A DNA stretch of 64,000 nucleotides from Bifidobacterium mellis (lineage in GTDB: Bacteria; Actinomycetota; Actinomycetes; Actinomycetales; Bifidobacteriaceae). Within the stretch, counting starts at the first letter, position 1. Each line of letters opens with the position of its first letter. The stretch covers positions 1,407,538 through 1,471,537 of the forward strand of contig NZ_KQ033885.1 in the NCBI RefSeq assembly GCF_000967265.1, read 5' to 3'. Shown here in pieces: positions 7,468 through 17,265 of this stretch. A program made the position numbers and the translations under genes. The notes below the pieces were generated by a model that saw nothing but the letters and a program-made list of their open reading frames with translations, was not told where the DNA came from and ran no database searches.

Positions 7468-9144
7468 TTGGCCGAATTCATTTATCAGATGATCAAGGCG
7501 CGCAAGTCCTTCGGCGACCGCGTCATCCTGGACGATGTGACCCTGAGTTTCCTGCCCGGCGCCAAGATCGGCGTGGTGGGCCCCAACGGCATGGGCAAGT
7601 CCACCCTGCTGCGGATCATGGCCGGCCTGGACACGGTCAGCAACGGCGAGGCACAGCTCACCCCCGGCTATACGGTAGGCATCCTCCAGCAGGAGCCGCC
7701 GCTGGACGAGGACAAGACCGTGGGCGAGAACATCCGCATGGCCTTCGGCGACATCATGAGCAAGGTCGACCGCTTCAACCAAATCGGCGAGCAGATGGCC
7801 GATCCCAATGCCGATTACGATGCCCTGATGACCGAGATGGGCCAGCTTCAGGAGCAGATCGATGCCGCCAATGGCTGGGACCTTGACTCCCAGCTTGACC
7901 AGGCCATGGATGCCCTGCAGTGCCCCGACCCGGACACCCCGGTCTCGGTCATCTCGGGAGGCGAGCGCCGCCGGGTGGCCCTATGTCGGCTTCTGCTTGA
8001 GGCCCCAGACCTGCTCCTGCTGGACGAGCCCACCAACCACTTGGATGCCGAGTCCATCCTCTGGCTGGAACAGTACCTGCACACCTACAAGGGCGCCGTC
8101 CTGGCTGTGACTCACGACCGGTACTTCCTGGACAACGTGGCCGAGTGGATCTGCGAGGTGGACCGTGGCCACCTCTACCCCTACCAGGGCAACTACTCCA
8201 CCTACTTGGAGACCAAGGCCAAGCGTCTGGAGGTCCAGGGCCAGAAGGATGCCAAGCTGGCCAAGCGTCTCAACAGCGAACTGGAATGGGTCCGCTCCTC
8301 ACCCAAGGCCCGGCAGGCCAAGAACAAGGCCCGTCTGGAGCGCTACGAGCAGATGGAGAACGAGGCACGGAACAACAAGAAGCTGGACTTCTCCGAGATC
8401 CAGATTCCGCCGGGGCCCCGCCTGGGCTCCAAGGTGCTGGAGGCCGAGCACATCCACAAGGCCTTCGGCGACCGCGTCCTGATCGACGACCTGAGCTTCA
8501 CCCTGCCTCGAAACGGCATTGTGGGCGTCATCGGCCCCAACGGCGTGGGCAAGTCCACGCTCTTCAAGACCATAGTGGGCCTGGAACCGCTGACCTCGGG
8601 CACCCTGGAGGTCGGTGACACGGTCAAGATCTCCTACGTGGATCAGAACCGCGAGGGCATCGACCCCGATAAGAACCTCTGGGAGGTGGTCTCCGGAGGG
8701 CTGGACTTCATCGAGGTCGGCGGCGTCGAGGTGCCCACCCGCGCCTACGTGGCATCCTTCGGCTTCAAGGGCTCGGACCAGCAGAAGCCGGCCGGTGTCC
8801 TTTCCGGAGGCGAGCGCAACAGGCTGAACCTGGCACTCACCCTCAAGCAGGGCGGCAACCTCCTCCTCTTGGACGAGCCCACCAACGATCTGGACGTGGA
8901 GACCCTGGAAAGTCTGGAGAATGCCCTTCTGGCCTTCCCCGGCTGCGCTGTGGTCATCTCCCACGACCGCTGGTTCCTGGACCGTATCGCCACCCACATC
9001 CTGGCCTGGGAGGGCACGGACGAAAATCCGGCCTCCTGGTACTGGTTCGAAGGCAACTTCCAGGCCTACCAGGAGAACAAGGTCAAGCGTCTGGGCGAGG
9101 AGGCCTCCAGGCCCCACCGCATCCATCGCAAGCTGACCCGCTGA
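7468..9144 (+). CDS. ettA: Energy-dependent translational throttle protein EttA (ABC-F ATPase)
   Basis: EttA binds the ribosomal E site and couples ATP/ADP level to the first steps of elongation. The 558-residue protein has two ABC domains without membrane segments. The first Walker A, GPNGMGKST, is near residue 38, with signature SGGERRRVAL and Walker B LLLLDEPTNHLD. A charged linker (P-site tRNA interaction motif, about 240-315) follows. The second domain has GPNGVGKST, SGGERNRLNL and LLLLDEPTNDLD. Length and both EPT/N motifs fit EttA rather than an antibiotic-resistance ABC-F. The start is TTG, preceded by GTGAGG at seven bases; the product starts MAEFIYQM. tesB follows 39 bp later. Confidence 0.95.
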   Translation: MAEFIYQMIKARKSFGDRVILDDVTLSFLPGAKIGVVGPNGMGKSTLLRIMAGLDTVSNGEAQLTPGYTVGILQQEPPLDEDKTVGENIRMAFGDIMSKVDRFNQIGEQMADPNADYDALMTEMGQLQEQIDAANGWDLDSQLDQAMDALQCPDPDTPVSVISGGERRRVALCRLLLEAPDLLLLDEPTNHLDAESILWLEQYLHTYKGAVLAVTHDRYFLDNVAEWICEVDRGHLYPYQGNYSTYLETKAKRLEVQGQKDAKLAKRLNSELEWVRSSPKARQAKNKARLERYEQMENEARNNKKLDFSEIQIPPGPRLGSKVLEAEHIHKAFGDRVLIDDLSFTLPRNGIVGVIGPNGVGKSTLFKTIVGLEPLTSGTLEVGDTVKISYVDQNREGIDPDKNLWEVVSGGLDFIEVGGVEVPTRAYVASFGFKGSDQQKPAGVLSGGERNRLNLALTLKQGGNLLLLDEPTNDLDVETLESLENALLAFPGCAVVISHDRWFLDRIATHILAWEGTDENPASWYWFEGNFQAYQENKVKRLGEEASRPHRIHRKLTR

Positions 9145-9183
9145 ACAAAGTAGATCACAAGGGATCGAGGGCCAAGGAGAAGC

Positions 9184-10098
9184 ATGAGCGTCGAGGATGA
9201 ATCACTGGCCCAGGCCATCGCCGGGCTGAACCTGCAGGAGCAGCAGTCTGCCGATGGCCGTTCCCGTTTCCTGGGCAAATCGCTGGACTTCCCCACCGGC
9301 CGCCTCTACGGGGGCCAGATGTTGGGCCAGGCCATCATGGCCGGCGGGCGGACCGTGCCTGAAGGCCGACTACCCCACTCGATGCACGCCTATTACCTGC
9401 GCACTGGACTGCTTGATCAGGACGTTCAGGCGGATGTGGAGACCATCCGTGACGGGCGTTCCTTCTCCTCCCGACGGGTTGATCTGCACCAGGGGGAACG
9501 GACCATCCTGAACGCCCTGCTCTCCTATCAGCAGGTCGGCCAGGAGGGCGTCCGCTATGCCGACCCCATGCCGACGGGGCTGCCCGATCCGGAGGACCTG
9601 CCTGGCTCCCGGGAGCTGATGGAACCCTATGCTGACAAGTCCCCCTTCGCTGACTACTACGCCCATCAGAGTCCCTTCGATATGCGTCATGTCGGCGGCA
9701 CGGTACTGCTGGACGATGCAGATGATGCAGAACATGGAAATTCCAAGGATGACAGCAGGAGTCGCCAGGCCGTTTGGAGCCGTACCCAGGGGAGAGCCGA
9801 ATTGGACCCGCTGATGCGCCGGGCCCTGCTGGCCATGGAATGCGATCAGATCATGATGGAGCCCGCCCTACGCCGTGCCGGGCTGAGCATGACCACCCCG
9901 GGGATTTCCTTCGCGTCCATCGACCATGCCATGTGGTGGTATCAGGATCTGGACCCCTGTGACTGGCACTGCTTCATCCAGGAGTCCCCTGTAGCCGACC
10001 ACGGCCGCAGCCTGTGCATGGCCAAGGTCTACAACCGCCAGGGTGACCTGGCCGCCTACATGGTTCAGGAGGCCATGATCAGGGTGCCCAAAGACTGA
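9184..10098 (+). CDS. tesB: Acyl-CoA thioesterase II
   Basis: TesB hydrolyses acyl-CoA to free fatty acid and CoA in the cytoplasm. The 304-residue protein is a double hot-dog. The N-terminal half has GRLYGGQMLGQAI and the PHSMHAYYLRTG segment. The C-terminal half has the repeated ISFASIDHAMWWYQ, DWHCFIQESP and the final hot-dog strand. An insert of about 20 residues rich in Asp/Ser (near residue 180, DDADDAEHGNSKDD) is unusual for the family and is probably a surface loop. The start has a GGAG site. It sits just behind ettA, probably co-transcribed, with no obvious functional link. Confidence 0.88.
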   Translation: MSVEDESLAQAIAGLNLQEQQSADGRSRFLGKSLDFPTGRLYGGQMLGQAIMAGGRTVPEGRLPHSMHAYYLRTGLLDQDVQADVETIRDGRSFSSRRVDLHQGERTILNALLSYQQVGQEGVRYADPMPTGLPDPEDLPGSRELMEPYADKSPFADYYAHQSPFDMRHVGGTVLLDDADDAEHGNSKDDSRSRQAVWSRTQGRAELDPLMRRALLAMECDQIMMEPALRRAGLSMTTPGISFASIDHAMWWYQDLDPCDWHCFIQESPVADHGRSLCMAKVYNRQGDLAAYMVQEAMIRVPKD

Positions 10099-10206
10099 GC
10101 TTCCACTACGTCATCGCATATTCTTCCCCAGCAAGGGATCAATAGCTTGGTCGACAGCAGGCCGGCTATCTTCAGAAACGTCCCCAGTTAGGGCCTTGAA
10201 CGCTGT

Positions 10207-10764
10207 TCAGCTGTGCTTTTTGCTTGAATCGGCCTTTATCTCCGCCCTATCGGCGGTATCGGCCGCATCGGCCATCGGTCTTCGCGAGGACTTCTTGCGA
10301 CGGTCGGGGTTCTCAGGCCCGTCATCCGGGGGCAACTGGCAGAGCCACTCCCCCACGGCTCCGGCCACCACATCGAGCAGACAGACCAGGGAGGCGACCA
10401 GGCACTCCTGCATGACCCGTGTGTAATAGGGCGCGCCTGCATGACCCATGCTGATCAGGGCCTGACTGCCGTACCAGCCCAACAGGGCGGCACAGGCAAT
10501 GCCCAGGGCCTTGCTCATGATCAGCACGTTGACCGCGAAGCGCAAATCCATCTGCTTGCGGTCCCCCTTGGCGTAGCGATGCACCTGAAAGGCCATGATC
10601 AGGATGGCCAACCCCAGTAGGAATAGCAATACACTGACCAGCCAGGGAACCCCCATCAGGTCCGTCCTGGTGGACATGCCCAGTTCCGAGATGCCGGCAC
10701 CTCCCATCAGGCCCAGAACCAGGGCGACCAGATAGTGCGCGAGCGGGGTGCGGCGGGCCCTCAT
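10207..10764 (-). CDS. DUF3180 family membrane protein
   Basis: The 185-residue protein has four hydrophobic segments arranged as two hairpins, at about residues 10-30, 40-60, 80-100 and 115-135. A charged cytoplasmic-type tail follows (PDRRKKSSRRPM to DSSKKHS). It matches the actinobacterial DUF3180 family, which commonly sits next to folate genes. Its ATG overlaps the stop of the folB-folK fusion in an ATGA arrangement, so the two are translationally coupled. Function unknown. The neighbourhood suggests only that it is an old companion of the folate operon. Confidence 0.78.
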   Translation of the reverse strand: MRARRTPLAHYLVALVLGLMGGAGISELGMSTRTDLMGVPWLVSVLLFLLGLAILIMAFQVHRYAKGDRKQMDLRFAVNVLIMSKALGIACAALLGWYGSQALISMGHAGAPYYTRVMQECLVASLVCLLDVVAGAVGEWLCQLPPDDGPENPDRRKKSSRRPMADAADTADRAEIKADSSKKHS

Positions 10765-11843
10765 GACAGACCGTCCAGAATCCAGTCCTCCGAGACCAGG
10801 CTGATACGGTCACGGTCAGGAGCACGGTTGGCCAGGCTGGCCAGACAGGATCCGCCAGCCCCAGGCAGGCAGTGTTCAGGCTCCAAATAGGCCCAGGGAA
10901 TCAGAATGCGCGATGGAGCATCGGCGGTCAGCAGAGGGGGGCGGTCCCGGGAAGACAGAACCGAACCGTCCGAGGTCTCCACCTCAACCACATCGGCATC
11001 CAGTCCGCCCATCTGTCTGATAGGAGCGGCCACCATGTCCAGGGCCGACCGCAGCTCACCAAGATTCAGCGGCGTCTGCAGAATAACCACAGCCGATAGA
11101 CGCTGATCCCCCTGATCATCACGGTAGGCATATAGGGGCGAGATGCCGACCAGTTGACTGCCGGGAATTCCGTCCAGGGCTGCAAGAGCACGGAGCATGG
11201 TCAACCGGTCGGTTCCCGATGCTCCTTCCAGCGCAATCACATCACGCATCAGAAGGCCCTGTGGCTTGGCTCCTCCAACAGACGGCTGAGTGGACGCTTC
11301 GTTATCACTATCCGGATCCGAGGACAGGCCGCTCTGGGTGGAGGAGGTCAGGGGGTGACGCAGCCGGGCCTGTGCCGCATGGCCAGAATCAGCCTGACCA
11401 GACAGCAGGAAGGAGGGATGCCCTAAAGAAGCATTCCCGCCGCTGCTAACCCGCCCGGATTCCATGCTGGCAGGGTTGCCTTCCACCTGATCGTCGGCTG
11501 CACGCTCAAGGGTGACGCCCACCTGAAAATCTACCCCAGTTCCCTGGTCGGCACCCAGACGGGTGACCGTGACCCGTGTGCGGCGGATCTGGTGGGAGAG
11601 CAGGATGGCATCAGCCACCTTGGCAGTCAGGGATTCCAGAATCTCATCAGCCGGCTCGTTCTGGATCAGGTTGACGATCCGACGGACAATTTGCACATAG
11701 TCCACGGTCTGGGTGCCGTCGTTGAGCCTGCCTGCCTCACTCAAATCCAGGTAAAGGACGGCATCGACCTGGTAGCCCAACCCAGGCTTCTGCTGGCCGT
11801 GCAGGGGTGCGACCTTGATGGAACTCAAACGGATGGAATCCAT
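10761..11843 (-). CDS. FolB-FolK fusion (dihydroneopterin aldolase / HPPK), probably catalytically eroded
   Basis: A functional fusion would convert dihydroneopterin to hydroxymethyl-dihydropterin and pyrophosphorylate it for folate synthesis. In these 360 residues the FolB fold is visible (LYLDLSEAGRLNDGTQTVDY, about 30-50). After a low-complexity linker (about 115-205) an HPPK fold follows (MLRALAALDGIPGSQLVGIS). Catalytic residues look lost. The FolB HGV..E start reads HGQQKPGLG, and the KP.AP segment is RLGADQG. HPPK has ALEGASG instead of the ALGSN opening, and the R-x-GPR-x-LDLD motif is reduced to RQMGGLDADV. The start has a GGAGGAG site. folE and folP are absent between here and ftsH. 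It is likely a relic or a protein with a new role. Confidence 0.75.
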   Translation of the reverse strand: MDSIRLSSIKVAPLHGQQKPGLGYQVDAVLYLDLSEAGRLNDGTQTVDYVQIVRRIVNLIQNEPADEILESLTAKVADAILLSHQIRRTRVTVTRLGADQGTGVDFQVGVTLERAADDQVEGNPASMESGRVSSGGNASLGHPSFLLSGQADSGHAAQARLRHPLTSSTQSGLSSDPDSDNEASTQPSVGGAKPQGLLMRDVIALEGASGTDRLTMLRALAALDGIPGSQLVGISPLYAYRDDQGDQRLSAVVILQTPLNLGELRSALDMVAAPIRQMGGLDADVVEVETSDGSVLSSRDRPPLLTADAPSRILIPWAYLEPEHCLPGAGGSCLASLANRAPDRDRISLVSEDWILDGLS

Positions 11844-11898
11844 GATGTACGCTCCTCCCTCGCCTTGGAACATCCATTTCACCGGGCCAATCCGGAAT

Positions 11899-14013
11899 TC
11901 AGTGCTGGTCCGTTGCGGACGGCCCGTTTACGCTGCGCCTGAGCTCCTCGGGGATCTCCACCGGGGGCTGCTCGGAGTCCGGCCGATCCGGCGCAGACAG
12001 CCAGAGCTGGCGCTCGGGAGCCTTGCGCAGACCAGCGAAGACCGCAGCCAGCTCGTCCTTGTTCAGGGTCTCCTTGACCAGCAGCTGCCGAACGAGCTCG
12101 TCCAGCACGTCACGGTTCTCGGTGATGATCCGCCAGGCCTCTTGGTGGGCCGTCTCGATAAGATTGTGGACTTCCTCATCGATGGCCTCGGCGGTTTTCT
12201 CCGAATAGTTGTGGGGCTTCAGGGCATCGAGTCCGGCATCCTGGTCGTTCTCATCAGCCCACTTGATGGCCCCCAGCTTGGATGAGAATCCATACTGCAG
12301 GACCATCTGCCGTGCGATGCTGGTGGCCTTCTCGATGTCGTTGGAGGCGCCGGTGGTCGGGTCGTGGAAGACCACCTCTTCCGCCACGCGACCGCCCATG
12401 GCGTAGGCCATCTGGTCCAGCAGTTCGTTGCGGGACTGCGAGTAGCGGTCTGTGGTGGGCATGACCGCGGTGTAGCCCAGGGCCCGTCCACGAGGCAGAA
12501 TGGTCACCTTGGTGACCGGGTCGGTGTGGTGCAGGGCCGCAGCAACCATGGCGTGGCCGCCCTCGTGGTAGGCGGTGTTGCGCATCTCAGCCAGGGCCAT
12601 GCCCTTGGTCCGCCGCCGAGGTCCGCTCAGCACACGGTCGATGGCCTCGTCGATGGCCCGGTTGTCGATCAGCTGGGCATCCGAGCGAGCGGTCAACAGA
12701 GCCGCCTCGTTGAGCACATTGGCCAGGTCGGCGCCGGTGAAGCCAGGCGTACGCACGGCCACAGTGTGCAGATCCACATCCGGCACGAAGGGCTTGCCCT
12801 TGGCGTGGACCTTGAGGATGGCCTCGCGGCCCTCCAGGTCCGGGGCCTCCACGGCCACCTGACGGTCGAACCGGCCGGGCCTGAGCAGGGCCGGGTCCAG
12901 GATGTCCGGGCGGTTGGTGGCTGCAATGATGATCAGGTTGGTGTCGTTGTCGAAGCCGTCCATCTCGACCAGCAGCTGGTTCAGGGTCTGCTCGCGCTCA
13001 TCGTGGCCGCCGCTCATGCCGGAGCCGCGCTTGCCGCCCACTGCATCGATCTCGTCGATGAAGATGATGGCCGGCGCATTCTTCTTGGCCTCGTCGAACA
13101 GGTCACGCACTCGGGAGGCGCCCAGACCGACGAACATCTCGACGAAGTCTGATCCTGCCATGGAGTAGAAGGGCACGCTGGCCTCGCCTGCGATGGCCCG
13201 AGCCAGCAGGGTCTTGCCGGTTCCGGGGGGACCATAGAGCAGGACGCCACGGGGTATGCGGGCGCCCAGGGCCTTGTACTTGGAGGGATCCTTGAGGAAC
13301 TCCTTGATCTCCTCCACCTCCTGGACTGCGGCCTCCTCGCCGGCCACGTCCGAGAACTTGGTCTTGGGTGTCTGTCCGTCGCTGAGCTTGGCGGAGTTCT
13401 TTTTGCCCCCCATGCCGAACATGCCGCCGCCGGCCGCCGAAGACATGCGCGAGAGCAGGAACCAGAAGACCCCCAGAATGATCAGCATGGGCAGGATGGA
13501 GGAGATCAGGTAGCTCATCATGCTGGTCTGCGGCACCACCGAGTTGTACCCCTCGGAGGGCTTGGCCTTTTCGACGGCCTTGACAACCTGCTCCCCCTGG
13601 GCCTCCACGTAGTAGAACTGCACATCCTTGCCGAAGTTCTTGGAGGTGCGGTTGCCGCGGAAGCCGGGTACATCCTTGACGAAGTCGCTATTGAGCTTGA
13701 GCTCGACGACCTGCATCTTCTCGGTGATCTCGGCCTTCTTGACCATGCTGCTGCGGTCGTTCAGCAGCTCCAGGCCATCCTGGGTATTGATGGTCTGAGC
13801 GCCGTTCTGGCTGCTGAAGAAGCCGAAGATGGCCAGGATGATGACCACGGCCAGAATCCCCCAGAGCCAGGGGGAACGCCAGAAGGAGCGGTTGCCCCCG
13901 TTGGGGCCGGAGCTGTTGTTGCCCAGATTGAAGTTGAAGGGGTTGTTGCCCTTGTCCCCGTTGTCCCTGCCCCCATTGGGCGGACCCTGCTGCGGTCCCT
14001 GCGAGTAGCTCAT
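11899..14013 (-). CDS. ftsH: ATP-dependent zinc metalloprotease FtsH
   Basis: FtsH is a membrane-anchored hexameric AAA+ protease that removes misfolded and regulatory membrane proteins. The 704-residue protein has a glycine/asparagine-rich N-terminus, a first membrane segment (about 48-66), an external domain and a second membrane segment near 165-187. The AAA module has Walker A GPPGTGKT near 261 and Walker [10 protein letters not shown]. The peptidase domain has the zinc site HEGGH near 482, a variant of the usual HEAGH that keeps both His and Glu. The ATG overlaps the hpt stop (ATGA), giving translational coupling in the run dacB-tilS-hpt-ftsH. Length is normal for the family. Confidence 0.96.
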   Translation of the reverse strand: MSYSQGPQQGPPNGGRDNGDKGNNPFNFNLGNNSSGPNGGNRSFWRSPWLWGILAVVIILAIFGFFSSQNGAQTINTQDGLELLNDRSSMVKKAEITEKMQVVELKLNSDFVKDVPGFRGNRTSKNFGKDVQFYYVEAQGEQVVKAVEKAKPSEGYNSVVPQTSMMSYLISSILPMLIILGVFWFLLSRMSSAAGGGMFGMGGKKNSAKLSDGQTPKTKFSDVAGEEAAVQEVEEIKEFLKDPSKYKALGARIPRGVLLYGPPGTGKTLLARAIAGEASVPFYSMAGSDFVEMFVGLGASRVRDLFDEAKKNAPAIIFIDEIDAVGGKRGSGMSGGHDEREQTLNQLLVEMDGFDNDTNLIIIAATNRPDILDPALLRPGRFDRQVAVEAPDLEGREAILKVHAKGKPFVPDVDLHTVAVRTPGFTGADLANVLNEAALLTARSDAQLIDNRAIDEAIDRVLSGPRRRTKGMALAEMRNTAYHEGGHAMVAAALHHTDPVTKVTILPRGRALGYTAVMPTTDRYSQSRNELLDQMAYAMGGRVAEEVVFHDPTTGASNDIEKATSIARQMVLQYGFSSKLGAIKWADENDQDAGLDALKPHNYSEKTAEAIDEEVHNLIETAHQEAWRIITENRDVLDELVRQLLVKETLNKDELAAVFAGLRKAPERQLWLSAPDRPDSEQPPVEIPEELRRSVNGPSATDQH

Positions 14014-14612
14014 GACTGCTCCCCCTGATCCTGATGATCCTGTTTCTGGGTCGGGTCCATGTATTCCTCGGACCTGAGTACGGCTATCGAGTCGAGATTA
14101 CGGTACTGCTCGTCGTAATCCAACCCGAAGCCCACAACGAATTCGTCGGGTATGGCGAACCCTGGATACTTGACGTCCACCTCGACCTCGTGTCGCGAGG
14201 TCTTGTCCAGCAGGGTGAAGATCTCCACCGATGCGGCTCCTCGCTCCTTGAGATGCTCGACCAGCCAGTGCAAGGTGTAGCCGGAATCGATAATATCCTC
14301 AACGATCAGAATATGCCGTCCGCGCACATCGCAGTCCAGATCCATCCTGATGTCAAGGTCCCCCCTGGAAACGCTGGTCTTGCCTGCCGGATAGCTGGAG
14401 ATGCTCATGAACTCGATCTGCACCGGTATGGTGACGGCCTGTGAGAGGGCGGCGAGCGTGTTGAAAGCCCCCTTGAGCACGGCCAGCATGATCGGGTTCT
14501 TGCCCCGGTAATCCCGGCTGACCTGCTCGGCCGTCCGGTTGATCAGCTCTTCTATCCGTTCCTTGGACACCAGTTCATGGTCGATATGGGATTGAATATC
14601 AGCGATGCGCAT
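14010..14612 (-). CDS. hpt: Hypoxanthine phosphoribosyltransferase
   Basis: The enzyme salvages hypoxanthine (and guanine) with PRPP to IMP/GMP. The 200-residue product has the PRPP-binding signature ILIVEDIIDSGYTL at about 100-113, LKGAFNTLAAL early, and the C-terminal VVGFGLDYDEQYRNL typical of type I HPRTs. The start is ambiguous. The ATG chosen gives the family N-terminus MRIADIQ; two ATGs four and three codons upstream lack better ribosome sites. All of these overlap the tilS 3' end, so translation is probably coupled to tilS. The tilS-hpt-ftsH order is conserved in many Gram-positives. Confidence 0.93.
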   Translation of the reverse strand: MRIADIQSHIDHELVSKERIEELINRTAEQVSRDYRGKNPIMLAVLKGAFNTLAALSQAVTIPVQIEFMSISSYPAGKTSVSRGDLDIRMDLDCDVRGRHILIVEDIIDSGYTLHWLVEHLKERGAASVEIFTLLDKTSRHEVEVDVKYPGFAIPDEFVVGFGLDYDEQYRNLDSIAVLRSEEYMDPTQKQDHQDQGEQS

Positions 14613-15708
14613 GGTCTCCATCATTGCATATGAGAATGACTTGACCCTTACGGATTGCTGTATGGGAGCTGGGAAAGCGAGGGCCCTGCTGGCCGTGCCA
14701 TCGGCAGACCAAATCATCCAGGGCCCGGACCTGCACGGCAGTGAACCGTATGCCCAGCCTGGTCAGCACCTGGGCCAGCAGACGGGTGCGCAGGGCCGGG
14801 TGGCAGTCGGCCAATCCGTGGGCATCCAAGCAGGCCAGCACCCCTTCGGCCTTTTGGTCCGTTTCAGGGCAGGCCACCAGTCGCTGGAACAACCCATCCA
14901 CCTGGGAATCCAGGTAATCCTGATCCAGACGGGCCATATCCGCGCCCAGGGCCAGTCGGCGGACCATGTCCCGGCCTGCGAAGCGATTCAAGGCAGGCAG
15001 CAGGTCATGACGGATCCGCGAGCGCAGCGGCAGCGTCTCGGGAAGCTTGGAACCAGCCGGCTGATCATCGCCGTTGGTGGGGTCGTCCCACCAACCGATC
15101 CCCTGCTGGCGGCAAATGGCCGTGGTATCCTTCCGGTCCAGGTCCAGGAATGGACGCAGATAGCACATTCCTCCACGTTCCACACGCCGGGCCATGCCGG
15201 TGATGGCCTCCAGCCCCTGGGAGCGGATCAGGCCGATCAGCACCGTTTCGGCCTGATCGTCACGGGTGTGCGCCAGAAGAACGGCCCTGGCACCCAACCC
15301 GAGGGCCTGCTCGGAGAGGGCCTGGTAGCGGGCCGCACGGGCATCGGCCTCAGGGCCGGCCGAAGTGACGGGTACCTTCACTCTGGTGACGCGGACAGGA
15401 TCCATTCCCAGCTCCCGGCAGGTTACAGCCGCACGTTCGGCGATACGATCCGAATCAGGCACCAGACCATGATCGATCAGCAGTGCCCCACACCGCAGCC
15501 CGGTCATATCGGCCACCAGGTGGGCCACGCAGGCCAGAGCCAGCGAATCACGGCCTCCAGAGCAGGCCACCAGGATCAATGGGGCATCCGAATCGGGCCG
15601 GTGAACCCCGTGATGGGTGAACCGCCTATCCTGCAGGCCCAGGCCCTCACTGTCCAGGGTCGAACGCAGGAGCCCCACCGCCTTTTTCATCTCCGCTGAA
15701 TAGACCAT
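14599..15708 (-). CDS. tilS: tRNA(Ile)-lysidine synthase
   Basis: TilS converts C34 of the CAU-anticodon tRNA(Ile) to lysidine using ATP and lysine, so that it reads AUA. The PP-loop motif SGGRDSLAL is near residue 50, followed by LLIDHGL and LAHTRDDQAETVL, all standard. The C-terminal part is divergent, as usual. I use the ATG at MVYSAEMKK, which begins 20 bases after the dacB stop; an in-frame start 26 codons upstream would overlap dacB. The ribosome site is weak. If the CAU tRNA at 4685 is Ile2, it would be a substrate. Confidence 0.93.
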   Translation of the reverse strand: MVYSAEMKKAVGLLRSTLDSEGLGLQDRRFTHHGVHRPDSDAPLILVACSGGRDSLALACVAHLVADMTGLRCGALLIDHGLVPDSDRIAERAAVTCRELGMDPVRVTRVKVPVTSAGPEADARAARYQALSEQALGLGARAVLLAHTRDDQAETVLIGLIRSQGLEAITGMARRVERGGMCYLRPFLDLDRKDTTAICRQQGIGWWDDPTNGDDQPAGSKLPETLPLRSRIRHDLLPALNRFAGRDMVRRLALGADMARLDQDYLDSQVDGLFQRLVACPETDQKAEGVLACLDAHGLADCHPALRTRLLAQVLTRLGIRFTAVQVRALDDLVCRWHGQQGPRFPSSHTAIRKGQVILICNDGDHAHR

Positions 15709-15727
15709 GGTCCAGGCTGCTTCCCGC

Positions 15728-17233
15728 TCAGAGCCGATCCAGGGATCCGACCAGGGTGTCCACAGCGTGCCGGGCAGCAGCCACATCCTCGGGATCGTTG
15801 ACGACTACGGCAAAGACCAGAACACCGCCTGAGCGTCGAATCACATTGCCTGCCAATGAAGTCACATGGTCCAAAGTACCGGTCTTGACCCGGATCAGCC
15901 CGTCGGCCTGATTGTCTATTTTCCGCCTGGCTGCCGTGCCGGTCAGCCCCACCACAGACAGACCCTTGACCAGGGGGGTCAGCCCCTTCTCGGACAGGGC
16001 CAGCTGCTGGACGTCCGCCAAGGTGCCCACCTTTAGGCTTGAGCCAGGGGTCAGCCCCGAGCAGTCGGCCATGTTGAGGCCTGTGGTGTCTACGCCCAGC
16101 TTGTTCAGCGTACTGGTCACGGCTTTCACAGCCCCGGCCGGGCTGTTGGGCATGTCCAGGGCCAAAGCGGTCAGACGGCCGAAAAGCTCGGCCAGACTGT
16201 TGTCGGAGTTGCGTAGCATCAGCGACATGATCTCGCTGAGCCGTGCCGAGCTGATACTGGCCAGAACCTTGCCCTGGGCATGGTCGGTCCGGTCTGGCCC
16301 TTGGGCATTGTCCACCTGGATCCCGGACTCCATCAGGCGGCTGGCAAAGACTGCCGCAGCGGCTCCTGCCGGATTTTGGACCCTGGGCAGGTAGACCCCG
16401 CCCGCGTCCGGATAGGCAAAAGGCTCATTCCGCCCCTGTCTGGCCTCATCCACGGCCATAGCGACAGGCTCCTGGAAGTAGATTCCATCAGCATTGTTTG
16501 CTTCGATTCCCTTCGGCGCACGATCCTTGCCGAAGAGCGTGTCCTGGTAGGCCAGGGTCACTCGGCTGATTCCCTGCTGGCGCAGAGCCTGGGCCGTCTT
16601 CCCGGCCAGGGTCCCCAGGCCGGCCCGGCCATTGACGTGCAGGGGATCGTCCTCGCCGACCCCCAGAAGCATATCGCCGTGACCGCGCAGGGTCAGCGTC
16701 GCCTGTGAGGAGGCAGAGGAATTCAGAACAGCCTCGGTATCCAGCTGGGAGGACATGTCCAGAACGGAGGCGGCTGCGGCTGCTGTCAAGGTCTTCATGG
16801 TGGAGGCCGGCTGGCGCGCCTGGTCGGCGTTCTTCTGAGCCAGCACCCGTCCATCAGCCTGCCGCACGACCAGCGAGTATGCATTGCCCAGGCCCGGCGT
16901 GCCGGCGAAGGCGTTGACCAGCTGCTGGACCTGGCCGGCATCCACTGCGGACCCGGGCTTGTCTGCGACCAGGGTGGGCGGCTCGCCCATCATGACCGCA
17001 GGGGGAACCGAAGAATGACTGGTCTTGGCCAAGGTCAGCGGTCCGGGAGCCAGGTCGGCCAAGTCCATGCATGCATAGCCGAGGACCAACATGATAGCCA
17101 CAAGCGCTGCCAGGGCCACCCGCCAGCGTCGCTTGGTTTGACGACGGCGTGTCATGCGCAGCTGATGTCTGTCACCCAATTGCTCACTCCCTGGCTTGTG
17201 TTCGCCAACCGAGTTCGGCTCGGTCGGCATCAC
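15728..17233 (-). CDS. dacB: D-alanyl-D-alanine carboxypeptidase / endopeptidase, PBP4 type (S13)
   Basis: This low-molecular-weight penicillin-binding protein trims the terminal D-Ala or cleaves cross-links in peptidoglycan outside the membrane. The 501 residues begin with a basic region and one membrane anchor (ALAALVAIMLVLGYA, about 40-54). The three S13 motifs follow: STMK near 143, SDN near 343 and KTG near 448. A large insert between the first two motifs is typical of class C PBPs. The listed start is GTG, with ATG as the next codon; a start at MTRRRQ (residue 27) is also possible, and neither has a strong ribosome site. tilS follows by 20 bp. Confidence 0.92.
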   Translation of the reverse strand: MMPTEPNSVGEHKPGSEQLGDRHQLRMTRRRQTKRRWRVALAALVAIMLVLGYACMDLADLAPGPLTLAKTSHSSVPPAVMMGEPPTLVADKPGSAVDAGQVQQLVNAFAGTPGLGNAYSLVVRQADGRVLAQKNADQARQPASTMKTLTAAAAASVLDMSSQLDTEAVLNSSASSQATLTLRGHGDMLLGVGEDDPLHVNGRAGLGTLAGKTAQALRQQGISRVTLAYQDTLFGKDRAPKGIEANNADGIYFQEPVAMAVDEARQGRNEPFAYPDAGGVYLPRVQNPAGAAAAVFASRLMESGIQVDNAQGPDRTDHAQGKVLASISSARLSEIMSLMLRNSDNSLAELFGRLTALALDMPNSPAGAVKAVTSTLNKLGVDTTGLNMADCSGLTPGSSLKVGTLADVQQLALSEKGLTPLVKGLSVVGLTGTAARRKIDNQADGLIRVKTGTLDHVTSLAGNVIRRSGGVLVFAVVVNDPEDVAAARHAVDTLVGSLDRL

Positions 17234-17265
17234 CCAACCAGCCTAGTACTGGTCCTGTCACCGTC

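Noticed and set aside
12364-13152. 262-codon plus-strand frame opposite ftsH
   Set aside because: Antisense of the conserved AAA and protease domains; a GC-rich codon bias artefact.
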